Shown here: one piece after another, positions 27,598-39,082 of the stretch
How positions within the stretch are numbered: position 1 is the first letter of the stretch
How the letters are laid out: every line of letters begins with the position of its first letter
Origin: Himantopus leucocephalus
Lineage: Eukaryota; Chordata; Aves; Charadriiformes; Recurvirostridae
Length of the DNA: 64,000 nucleotides
Direction of reading: 5' to 3'
Assembly (NCBI GenBank): GCA_003993805.1
Contig: RSEF01000005.1
Location: 42,947,401 to 43,011,400 of the forward strand
The notes under the pieces: model-generated
The model's input: the letters and a program-made list of their open reading frames with translations, nothing else
Told to the model about the DNA's origin: nothing
Databases searched by the model: none
Translations under genes and position numbers: made by a program

Positions 27598-27665
27598 GGC
27601 CTGATCCTAGTCCATTCAATGAAGAGAGACATCTGCTGAATTCAGTGGGTATGAGGTCCTGCCTT
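27598..27665. repeat. Possible old amniote repeat fragment
   Basis: The segment gggcctgatcctagtccattcaatg...ctgaattcagtggg resembles the 'gggcctgatcctg ... ttgaagtcaatggg' motif seen in many old amniote interspersed repeats. It is too short to assign a family. Confidence 0.35.
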
Positions 27666-30600
27666 GCCCTGTGATTATGCACTTGGGTCTGCATCTGCAT
27701 GGATCCCGCTGCAGGCAGGAGGTCTACATTTAGGCATTCACACAAGAAAATTTAGTGTTTTGAAAGATGCAGAATGCAGCTGTTTCCCATCATTATGTTT
27801 CACATTTACTTAAGTCAGCAGTTACTCTTTTCCAAGCAGCGCCTTTCAACAATAAACAAGGCAAATGCTTCCAATAGAACCTCTTGATGACTTCTATTTA
27901 ATTTAAATATATATATTGCAGCAGCAAATACAGCAATAACATGGAATATAAAACCCACTAACACATACTCTAAAAATGATATGTAGGTGTAGGAGGGAGA
28001 GAAAAAGAAGATGCGTTTCTTCTGATTACTTATGCTGTATTTAGGGTGGTTATTGTAAGTTGGATGAGCATGCACTATATATTCTTATGTGTAATAAATA
28101 GAGTTTTCACTTTACAGGCACACTGGAACTCCATCCTAATTAGAATTGGAGTGAATGAATCAATAATTAGTTGATACTTACTTATACCAAACCCAGAGGC
28201 ATGCTAAGTGCATTATAGATACCAAGTAAATTTCAAGATCGTGGTCTTTATTTTCAAATCAGTAGGCAATTCGGGGAGATGAGTGTTTAGAGCAGGAGAC
28301 TGTGAGTGGTTCCTTGGCCAGAGAGACCTACTGAAGCACAAATCTTAGTACCTGATGGCATCAGGTGGCTAACCAGCACAGTGGTGGCTTTTTCTGAGGA
28401 GTCTTTCCCTTAGAGTTATTCCACACTGGGGAGCGGGTGGGTGAGAAAGAGAGCGAGAGAGTGTGTGCAGGGATTTTTCTGGACCTCGATAAGAAGGCTC
28501 AACACCAGATGGTGTAATAAAATAGACATTTTACCAAGATAGAAGAAAAAGAGGAATATTGCTTTCATGCAGCATCAGATGGACCTTGGATGGATTTTCC
28601 TCCTTCCCATGCTGTAGTGCCTTTTATTTTGTGTAGCAAACAGGATCGCGTATCTTCTCCTGATGAGTCGTGAGGTTATCTCTGTCATAATACCCACCAG
28701 GGCACACGATAGGCCAGCACAGGGCACTCCAGCAGGTTCCCATGCAGTGGCTACTCCTGCTAATGTATGGGCTTCCCAAGCCCTAAGTACAAGGCCCAAC
28801 AGAGCAGGCATAGCCTGGTCAAGATCACCAACTCCTCAAATACGGTGTCTTCCACAAGGCTCCCAATACAGAACTGAGTTACAAACTAATCCAATCTGAG
28901 TGCTGTAATAAACCTAGATTTGATTCTATATTAGCTGTAATCAGTATTGAGAAAGAAAGTGGGAGTTTTATTTCCCCTCCCTCCTCTTTTTTTCAAGAGA
29001 TGTATAATCTCAGGAATCTTAGGGAGGCGTGTAACATTGTATGAGATGGATTCAGTGGTGAAATGCCAATAATTCTACTTGGACCTTCCAACAAAGAAGT
29101 ACCATGATACTGAGGATACAGTATCTGGGCTACGGGGTGGAGCCTGCTAGAGGTCCCTTCCACCACTTGATTTCTATGGGACATCTGTGTGCCTTGTGGA
29201 TGGATGTACTATGCCATTTCTGTCTTGGGATGCTGTGACGCAGCACAAGGAGTGTTGGCGTATGACACTAGTAAGTGCCAGGTGTAACCAGGCAAAGGAG
29301 TGTTCCTTGCCCTCCAAGGCTGCACAAGCTGCTGCTTCTTCAGAGCTCAGGTGGTGGCCTCTGAGGCCAGTGGTACAGCACGTCCTCCCTGCTGTGGCTT
29401 GGCACCCAGGTGTGCTGTGAGCAGGGAAGGGCTCAGATAGCACAGAGCTCAACTACTGGAGCAACATGTCTCTTCCTGCCTCACATAAGATTAGGTTGGC
29501 AGCAGAAATGGGGATGGGGAGTTTTCCTCCTTGCAGGTTTCCCCCTTGTTCTGCAGCCCCCGTTCCTTTCTAGAGCAGGCTGCGTCGGAGTAAGCAATGC
29601 TGACAATGAGAGTCAGGTAGGTTTGGAAAAGGTCCCCCTTCCTCTCCCTCCACCCTTGCCTGACTAGGCTAGTCACAGCCTTCTGTGGGTCCAGCTCTGC
29701 TTCTTCAGATTGCTCTGAGGGGAATATTAGCATCCTCTAATAACTCTGTCAGACTTATCGAGGGATTTGTTTTATTAATTCCAAGACTGGGTACAGCAAA
29801 TAGATTATAGCTTGGGCCACTTCATAGGCTTAACGAGCCCTTTCTGTGCTTACTTATCACTTTTTTTCCAAATCTCCTTGTGTTAACTCCTTTTTCTGCT
29901 CTTTGTGTTACTATTTATTGAATATCCTCAGTGCTGTATATGTCACAGGGAATGTGCCCAAAGTTTATTCCTGTCCATCATTTTTTGGATGATAAGAGAG
30001 AAATGGAGGCAGCACAATTTGCAATGGATTCGGGGGTAGTAAATGCCTTTGGTAGCTGTCATGGTGATGGTCTGAGAACAAGACAAAGCTGAACATACTC
30101 AGCATGGGTGCAGGCTCTTGCTCAACAGGAGGAGAGGTGCACTCTTTCTGTGGCATACGGTGGGTAATGCCTTGGTTTCCAGTCTCTGTGTCAGTCTTGC
30201 AGGTGATGCAGACACAGGTGAAACACCATGAGCCTGATTTCCATACTTTAAGCAGGTAGCAGAGTGCCTGCAATGAAACTCGGTTTAGCTTCTTGGGTCG
30301 CATGGCTAATTCACTTTAGTGTAAGCCACAAGACTGCTCAAAAATAGGTTAATTTTTGTGGTGGTCAGCGTGGGAAAGTCCACTGTTGTGCATCATCATC
30401 AGCAAGCTCCCTGTTGTCTTTGTGGCCTGATAACCTTCTAGCATTATTGCTTTTGCTAGATCTGAGAAGTAGCTATGTTGGTGAATCCAGGGAACGCATT
30501 CCTGGCGGGGAGAGTATTTCATTTAGGGAGATCCATCCAGTTGCCATCCCTTCCTGATGCTCAAATCAATTAAAATAGGATGGCTGCTGGAGAGGAACTG

Positions 30601-32344
30601 GCTCTTCTATCCCTAAGGTCTATTGTGTGAGTCACCTGCAACTTTCAAGAACATCTCTTGCTACAATATGATGCAGGCACTGAAGTGTCACATTGGTTGA
30701 TTTATTCCTCGTTAAAGTCAACAGAAAATTTGGCTTGTAATGGGACCTGTTTAACTACAAATGTAGGTAGAACATGAGGAAGCAGCTGTCAATGGGAATG
30801 TAATTCTCTTGTTTTTGAAAGGCTTTGCAAAGTGTGAGGTGCTCTCACCTTGAAGGGAAATCTGAATGAGGCCAGGAGTTTCCAGCTGTAAGTGTTTGTA
30901 TGGAGGCATGTACAGAGATGCCTAGGTAATGTTATGGAAGTGTGAAAAAACAGGCAGAAGTATAAGAAATGTATGCTTTTAGAAGGTCATAGGTTCTTGT
31001 TTCATCCAAGCTGGGAGGGGAAGAGAAATCACCTTCCTCTTTTTACCACTGAAGATGACCTATGAAAATGCAAAACCAACTTTCTATGTAACCCTGCCAC
31101 TGCTCCTAATACATGAATGGTTTATAAATAGTGGTCCCAAATATTGTAGCTAAAGGCAGGAAAGTCATTTAGTCCTCTTTTTTCCTGTGAGTGGCCACTT
31201 AGGTGGAAAAAGCTTTGGCACTCTAGTACATAACATGCTGAACCATATGGTGGCTTTTGCTGTTTGCATGGAACATTGAATGACAAAGTGTAGTGTTTGT
31301 GGAGGGGACTGTGTACTGAACGTGCGTAACTTGGGCACGCACTATCAGAGTGTCCATGTTTTTCTATGACATGCTTTGTCCTCTGGTATCTGTTCCTCCT
31401 TCACAGGAGCTATAGCTCGTCCTTGGCCCAAGTGTTGCAAGTGAATTCTAGGGCAGATGTGTGTGTGATACTGCTAAACAGAAAGAGAAGCGGTGGTCTG
31501 GATCTGCACCAGGCCCTGGTGAGGAACAAGAATCTCCAGAGAGGTAGAGTGCTCTTAGGCTGGTTTGTTCAAACACAGTCTGTATTTCTTATTCATAAAC
31601 TTGTCAGCCTGTGTTTCTGACAAGAATAATAGCTTTGTTCTCATTGGATTTTTGGCTAGATTGAGTAGTACTGTATGCCTCTAGGGGAGGGACAGGCTTC
31701 TGACGGGTTTAGACCTGTGCTAAAATATACTAGTTACACAAATGGCCTGGTACAACTAACCTGAGGATAAAATTCAAAACTGGTACTGCTGTAGACAGAT
31801 GTCTTTGTACTGTAGGCACAGAATGGCTGCCATATGCAGAGGGTCCTGATGGACCAGTGCTCTTCAGTTTAGAAAAGAAGTGGCTAAAGCAGGAGGTGAG
31901 GTAGATAGGGATAATCAAGAGTGCTGTGGTGATGCTGAATAGAAAATGTTTATTCATAATCTTTTATAGAGCAACAGGTAGGGGATACCCAATGCAATAT
32001 ATTCAGCTGTGGGTTTTAAACGAACAAACGAAAATACTGTTTCACAGCACATCAGTGCTAGTTCCAGATGAAACCAGACAAATTAAAGGAGGGAAAAGTC
32101 CATCAAGGCTGTTGAACCTTTTGATCATGATGCAGCCTCCACCAGTCTCTCATTGCTGGGAGCTGTTAATAAGGGTACTGTGAATTTTCTCGGTTCCTTT
32201 GACTCTTCCCTGAGTACCTGCACTTGGCTGCTGTCAGAGGCTTGGCCTTGGTGTCTGCCCTGCTCCATTACTGAAGCTCTTAGCTTGTGATGCCTGGCAG
32301 CTGTTACTGACGGGATTGTCTGGGGAGAGTGCGTTTTGAATTAG

Positions 32345-32690
32345 AATAATAAAAATGTAGAAAATGAGATTGGAAGAGATCTCGAGGGCCAGCTAGTCTT
32401 TCCAAGACAAGATCAGGTGTATCTGAAAGATTAATGAGAAATACTTGTCCAGTCTTTTCTTAGTAGTCCCCAATGCTGGTGGCTAACTCCCAGTAGCCAA
32501 GCTATTCCAGAGCCTCACTACCCTGTCGCTACCAAATTTTTCTAACATTAAACTAAAACTCCCCGTTCTGCATCATATGTTTCTTCTCATCCTATCTGTG
32601 GTGAATATGGAGGACACTTTGTATTTTTCTGCTTTCACCTGCCCTTCAGCAGTTACACAGTTATGTGTCTTTGTGTGCTCCGCCAGACTG
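32345..32690 (-). repeat. Old CR1-type LINE fragment
   Basis: On the + strand the order gattggaagagatctcgag / ccagctagtctt...caagatcagg / cttgtccagtctttt / ctattccagagcctcactaccctg / tttttctaacattaaactaaa matches the complement of the 3' part of CR1 elements (hence minus orientation). The usual form is ggaagggacct..., catctagtcc, ...gttccagtgcctcaccaccct..., tttcttcctaatatctaa.... It is heavily diverged, with no open frame left. Confidence 0.6.
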
Positions 32691-35600
32691 TGAATACAAC
32701 TGGCGGAATGGAAATGTACCGTGGTGCTGTGCAAAATAGCAGGGAGCAAATCCTCCATTTCCTCCAGTGCCCAGGCACCTAGGATGAAATAGAAAGAAAC
32801 TTCATCCCGGAGTGCTCAGACAATGTATCTAGGCAGTTTAAGTGAAGATCAACAGATTGTTTGGAGGACACAGTAATTAAATCTGGGTTGGATTTTTGCT
32901 AATAGTAGGCTACAGAACTATTGACTTTTTCCTCAGCTATATAGGCGGGGCCCCGAGGAATGTACATGAGCATATTTGTTGGGATGTGTGGGAGAGGATG
33001 GTACTTTCACTGAAAGCTGTGCAAGCAGCTTTATCTAAGAATAGTAATGATACAGAGTTAATAAGAGGGATTATTATGAATTCATGTCTCTAAGATTTTT
33101 TGTTTTTAACAAAGGGTCTGTTTCTCTAAATGGTCTGTTTTCTTTAGTAGATATAGGATCTACTCAGACTTCATATGCTTTAGAGGGTGACATACTTAGG
33201 CACGTGTCAGTCAACCTCACATTTGACCCTGTGGAGAGGGCAGACTGCCCAAGACATTAATGCACACAGTGTGGAGAAGAGCATTGGAGGCATCAGATCC
33301 CTGTTAATCATTCAGATAAGATTTGAAATCAAATCCCTTCACCTAATTTAAATCAGAAGTGCTTTAAAATCACGTGGCACTTTTAGTAGAATCAGCCAAG
33401 TTTCTTTCTGCCTCTTTGAGTAGTTCTTGTTGTTCTAACTCTGACATGCTAAACTGCTGTATGGCTTTCCTATAAGCTGTTAAACATCTGTCTCTTTCAC
33501 TTCAGAGCTGGCTGCATTTCAGTACTGGATGAATGATTCCTATATTCACAGCTAATAAGTGCTTTGGGATCCCAAGTATTAGCTGTGCAAAGGCACAGTA
33601 CCACAAATGTCTGCAATTCTATGCAACATATCAAGTGAGTACCATTCCCGAGAGATTGAAGCCTAAGAGATCCCATAGGACAAAGGACACAGAGAAATGT
33701 AATTGATTGTAATGAACTTGTTTGTGTATGTGTCACCACTTGTCTCTACTGAATAAAATCAGAAGTGTTCAACACTCCATTAACACAAATTACAGGGTCC
33801 TATTCTTCTGGAGTGAGACAATAAGGCCTACACCTGCTAGTGCTATGAAGTTCTTCGTGATCCCAGTGTGCAGCTCAGTGACAGACATCAGACTCGAGTG
33901 GTCTTGGATTTGTTTCAGTATCCTAGTCGTTTAGGAAATTAAACAGAATTGGTCAAATTTACTTCTGTGGCAGTTCCATTGGAATCAGTGGAAGGATACC
34001 AGGGATGGAGCCTACTACCAGAGTAAGACAAAAGATGTTAAGTAAATATGAGGGATGAAATCATGACACTGTCAAAGTGTCATGTCTTTTATGAATTTAA
34101 TGGAGCCAAGATTTTAACCTCGTTAACCAAAAATACAACAATCTTCAAGGTCCCCATCTCCTGTGTGAGCATGGGCACTACAGGGATGTTGTGCTAACGC
34201 TTGGAATTGATCTCGTTATAGAGCCGGTCTTTAACCCAAGCAAATTGTTGTTAAAGGCTGTTTATACAATGTAAATGATATTTCTTTTTTATGTTGCTGT
34301 AACCCTCCCAGCTGGCTTTGAACCACTGTGTCCTGAAGAGAAGGACAAGGAGTCTGTACAGTTTTGCACCAACAACACTGGTCCCCAACAGCTTGGTGCA
34401 AGAGGTGAACTAAGACCATATGTTTACCTTTACCTTAACAGACCAGGAGACCACTTGCCAAATCAGTGTCTAGAATTAACACTTGGTTTGGTGAAACATC
34501 AAATTAATGAAGACTTTGCTCATGTCAATTTGAGGGGTTTCCAGCTCAGCCAAAATGCAGCTCTTCATCCTATTATTAAAATGTTGCATCAGAGCTCAGT
34601 TAAGAGGAAATCACCCGGTTCTGAGTCACCAGCATCTCTTACTACCACACCACAGGCGTCCAGGCTGGCTCATCACATATCTTTTGAATCATTTCACAGG
34701 CTGCCATAAACATATCAATCTCTGAACTGTTTCATATATATCATAAGTCAAAGTAAGTGACGGAGAGTTCCCAACCAGTCATGCTCCTGCCAGTGAAATT
34801 TTACCTCTATCCGTTTTCTGTGTTTGCAGCATGATGAGAGCCAAATCTGCTTTACAAAAGCCTTTTTAGGTGTTAGTAACTGAATGAGCTTCAGAATAAG
34901 GTCATTTTCCTGTCTAAAGGCAGGATCTCCTCTTATTTGGGAGTGGGTCTCCTATGACAAAAAGATGCCTTTAAGTGTTATAACTTTTGCCCTCCTCCTC
35001 TCCCCAGTTTCTGCTTGCTCCCCAGTCCGCTCCGCGCACTGGTGTTCAGAGAGAGGGTAACCAGAGAGCCCTGGAGGGGGATGCCAGAGAGTTTGAGGGA
35101 CTTGTAGTACAAGACATTGCTGTTCCCTTCTGGGTGTTTATTTCCACTTAACCTAGGATGCTTCCACCTGACGGCTGGTTTGTGATGTGTGAATTCAGTC
35201 AGTGGCTCTCAGTTTAGCTGGCAGAAGGCAGGTGTCCACAGCCCATCAAAGGGGAAGACAAGATTGAATGGACCATGGAGACGGGAACGAAAGCAGGTCT
35301 CTTCAGGTCAAGGTGATGTTTACTGGTAGGGCCTGGCGTGCATAGAAAGTCTGTGCTGTCCTTGTCTTCCAGATGGAGACAGAAGTGCACTCGCATGACA
35401 CCTTCCCTTATTGCTAAACAACTTCTTAAAAATGTTAGAATTAAAAATACCTCAGATGTTTCCTCTACGGGCATGGGAATGATCTGAGCTATAATAATGT
35501 TTGCTTTGTTCCTCCCTCTCCCCTTCATCCTCCTCCTCCTCCTTCCACCCCACCCAGATGGCTGGGTCTGCACCAGACAAAGGCAGCAGCCCTGCTGATC

Positions 35601-38600
35601 CCTCTTTCAACCCAGCTATTAGCATCAAAGAACAAAAGCAAACAGCACCGGCTTGCGGCTCAGCCCTTTACAAAGGCACAATAAATGGACTCTTGTGTAT
35701 AGGATAAAGCAAACTCTGCCTTTTGTTTGGTTAGGAGGCAGACCTTTCTGTGTTTGAAGTGCTCTGAGCTGGAGAAAGTGGAGAAACCTCCCTCTGCATG
35801 GCTCTAAGTCCCATGGTCACTGGGCTTTTTGTTAGCCATGGGTTCCACACGCTCCCTGTTTAACTGGGGAACGCTGTACCTGTGGCATGTAGGAGGTCCC
35901 TATGGGTGGAGGAAGGTAGTGCTGATGGAAGAGGAAGAAAGTGGGGACATGTTTTAAACAGTCCCTTTAAAAACAAACTGGGAAAACGTGAAGAGAATTT
36001 GAGAGAATATCTCAGACGACGGGGCTGAAGGAGAGTGAACTCTGCTCCCCAAACGTGGTCATTCTGCCTGGTTGCCGTCCCTGTCTTTTACCTTTCTTGA
36101 GGCATTAGATTTCTTCTAATTGTGGAGCCACCAACCATAAGGTACTGCATCAGAGGTTTCTTATTAAGGTTCCCTTTTATCAATATATGCAACCACAGTT
36201 TTAATTGTGCACCACAGTGCTATTTATTTTAGGGTCTTTCTGTGAGGGCTGACTGCCTATATGCCATTTTTGTCTTCACAAAGAAAGCAGTGCTTTCTCA
36301 TGTCTGTTTTAAAATAAAAACCAAGTACTTTCACCTTTTGAAAATCAGCATTTGCCAGCAGATACCACATGGGGGGGTGTCTGCAATACAAGAAACTCCA
36401 TTTGTATTTAGTATGGGAAGTAACACTAATGACCTGGGCTTCCACATAGGTAGATAATGCAAAAGTGTCACAGAGGTGCAAACAGTGACTTTTCTGATGC
36501 AACTAGCGTATACAGAAGTTGTGTTGGGTGGAGACTTTCCAAAAAAGATACAGCAAAAAGAAAGCTAAGAGTAAAACCAGTCAGGATTGGGGATACCTGC
36601 TTTTAGGGACATTGGGGAAAAAAAAAAAAAAGGTAAATGGAAATCCCCTTGCTGTCTGACCCCTGTTACTTTCCATTGAGAAACTACATTTTAAAGATGC
36701 CTGAGTAGCTCTTAACACTTCATTGTTCTCCTTTTTTAACAGCTTCATGACCTGTTTAATTCACGCACAGTTAAATAAGTATTATTTCAAGCAGTGTATC
36801 AGTTACAGCCCACTGCCTCTTATTTACTTAATGTGTTTATCACTTGCTTACCCTCAGTTAGCTTTTTCCTTTGCCCTTACTATCTGCTGATCCTTTTTAT
36901 TCCCTAAACAGTCTACAGATTTCCTCCTGCAGCACAGACATCCTGGTGAGGCTGCCTGCTGTTCCCGGGCCCCTGAGGTAGCCTGGGCTGCAGCCATGCC
37001 CGCTCCTTTGTCAGGTGTGCAGGGAGGCTGAGAGGATAGCATGGATCTAGAGTTTTGTACATGCTTAGAATAGGCTTTGGGGCAGCTGCTGGATTATTAG
37101 AAAAATTTGCGGTACCTTATGATGCTCCCTTGCTCCTCTTATGAAATGTGTGATCATCATCTCTGACTGCCACTGATTTTCCCAAGCAACCCCTCAACTC
37201 AAGTCCTAGCTGTGGACTTGTAAATTCTTTGGCATTGTGCTCGCATTCTGCAGTAGTGTTTAAGTCTCTGCTCCTTCCTTCTGTCCCTGCTCTCACCTCC
37301 TTTTGCCTTCCATCTTCAGTGTATGCATTACTGCGTGATGCTTGTTTTCTTTTCTTACCTAAAAATAATTACTTTCAGGCAAACTTTCAGTGTTCTTCCT
37401 GGCTCGCATGCCAACACACCAGTTCTTAGTTACAATTATGTGTTAAAAGAGGAAAGGCAACAAATAACACTCATCAGATCTGACATATATGTTGAGTAGA
37501 AGCTAAGGAAATTAAATGAGTTGATGCAACAGTCCCTCCCTTCTTTGTGCATTGTTTTATTTGGGTTATTACCTCCTTAGGTAAGGATGGCTTGTTATAC
37601 GTGTGATGTACCACAGGGACTTTTCCTGAAATGATCCTGGAGCCATTACAAAGTAATAAACAAACAAGCAACAGAAAGTGTTAAACAAAAAGCAGCGTGC
37701 ACAGGAATCACTCACCACTGAAATGCAAGTGTCTTGGGAAGACAACTGGCACCAGTTTCATGGCAACACAGCTGGTTTGGACAGGAAGGGGGAATACTGA
37801 TGGAAATTGGAGGGGATATTTGGGGAAGAATATATTCTTAGACCTTGGTGTGTAGCCAAAGCACCCAGCATATCATGCTCCTAGACTTGTGGCAGAAGTG
37901 GTCTGGGACCTGTAGTAGTGCAAATCGTTAATGTATTGCTTTGAAGTCTTATTTGAAAGATGATACCTGCAGCAGCACAACTCCTGGGCAAGGTACAGGC
38001 CTCCAGGGAAGAATGCTACCTATGGATCTGGCCCCACTGTTTCCTCAAACAAGTTCATTTTTTTTTTTCCTTTGGAGGGCTGCTGTGGAAGGAAAATATT
38101 AATCTAGTCTAATCCCATGAGATTTCAGGGGTTCCTCCCTCATAGTGTTATAAGCATAGCTATTCAGACCAAGACTAACTTGGGATACTAAAGAGGTTAT
38201 GAGAGGCATTTTTTTAAAGTACACTCTCTGGGGTTGGAGCGCTCTGCCCAAAACAGACTCTACATTCAAAGATATGCCTTTTCTGTGATTGATACTATCA
38301 CGTAGTCTTGCTCCTCAGTTTTTAAAGGACTAATTTATTCTGGGATTTATGTGATTGATTCTGAAAAGCGCTCTTATGTCACAAAGAGAAAAAATACTGA
38401 ATGCCATTTGGTCTGAATTCATCATCTTGTGAAAAGACAACATGTGGGACGTGCAAGCCTCTGGCACTCCTCTCCTACCCCTGCTGCTGTCTGCAATGAA
38501 GGATGTTGTTTTGGGAATGATGGGCAGGAGGAATGAAAAGGGATGGGCTCTCTTCTACACTTTGGGACTATGTTGAGCGTCTTGCACCTGGTCATAAATT

Positions 38601-38874
38601 CACATGGCCCCTCGTAAAAGGGGAGCAGGTTATTTTCTTTTTTCTGAAAACTTGCTTGAATTTATGTGCAATAGAAACCTACTGTAGGCAGGTTGGTTTT
38701 TGTTTCTTTCTTTTGCATTTGTGTGTGAAAAAGAGTAGAATATTTTAACTGATATTCTTACAGAAACTGACGTGGCTTGGTTCTATCTGATTCCAGGAAC
38801 TCTCTCTCCGGACAGATATGGTGGTGGATTCACTTTTACATGCACAGCGGAGAGGAATCCAGTACCTCCTCCCT

Positions 38875-38943
38875 TGCATGGCTGGATGCTTGGCTGCAGA
38901 TGGGTGGCCTTCAAACAAACCTAATTACTTCTGGTTTTGCATG
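38875..38943 (+). promoter_or_regulatory. NRXN3: Pair of UGCAUG (RBFOX-type) motifs upstream of 18-nt microexon
   Basis: TGCATG occurs at 38875-38880 and 38938-38943, that is 190 and 127 nt before the microexon at 39065. UGCAUG is the established RBFOX binding motif. Upstream copies commonly favour skipping and downstream copies favour inclusion. Binding here is inferred from motif and position only. Confidence 0.45.
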
Positions 38944-38998
38944 AAATTGATTTCCATGCAAGGATGCTGAGTTGCTGTGTGCATCTCTAATGGCTTTT

Positions 38999-39064
38999 CT
39001 CTCTTCTCTCTCTCTCTCTCTTTTCCTTTTCTCCCTTCTGCTTGCCATGAAAACACCTCAACAG
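38999..39064 (+). promoter_or_regulatory. NRXN3: CU-repeat tract and acceptor of 18-nt SS1 microexon
   Basis: A dense CU tract (ctcttctctctctctctctc, ttttccttttctccc) precedes the acceptor cctcaacag, with AG at 39063-39064. Such UCUU/CUCUCU runs are typical PTB (PTBP1/2) sites. Two TGC triplets (39039-39041 and 39043-39045) lie between the tract and the acceptor, where the microexon activator SRRM4/nSR100 typically reads UGC. The regulatory interpretation is inference. Confidence 0.55.
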
Positions 39065-39082
39065 ATGTCAATCATATTCCAG
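39065..39082 (+). CDS. NRXN3: Neurexin-3 SS1 cassette microexon A (18 nt)
   Basis: The exon ATGTCAATCATATTCCAG is flanked by ...caacag and gtaagtgt, a strong donor. It enters in phase 1 after GAA G| and leaves in phase 1, giving D-V-N-H-I-P plus the first base of the next Gly codon. It adds six residues directly after EGF-A. The human NRXN3 equivalent, as I remember it, is D-V-S-Q-D-P, so length, phase and the D-V...P frame agree. It belongs to alternative splice site 1, which varies the linker between EGF-A and LNS2. The length is a multiple of three, so skipping keeps the frame. Gene-finding programs would usually miss an exon this short. Confidence 0.85.

Larger units (their letters stand above)
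6834..39064 (+). other. NRXN3: NRXN3 intron between EGF-A exon and first SS1 microexon
   Basis: This 32,231-bp intron runs from donor gtaagag to acceptor cctcaacag. No other exon-like segment with frame and phase fitting alpha-neurexin was found in it. It contains MIR-like remnants (about 11.67 and 18.86 kb), the split duplication at 13620-13924, a poly-T/N join (14421-14447), and CR1 pieces (about 17.88, 25.96 and 32.34 kb). It also holds an unassigned decayed coding-like stretch (about 22.3-26.4 kb). Everything else (about 6.9-11.6, 14.5-17.8, 19.1-22.3, 26.5-32.3 and 32.7-38.8 kb) looks like unique intron sequence in which I recognise nothing further. Confidence 0.85.
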
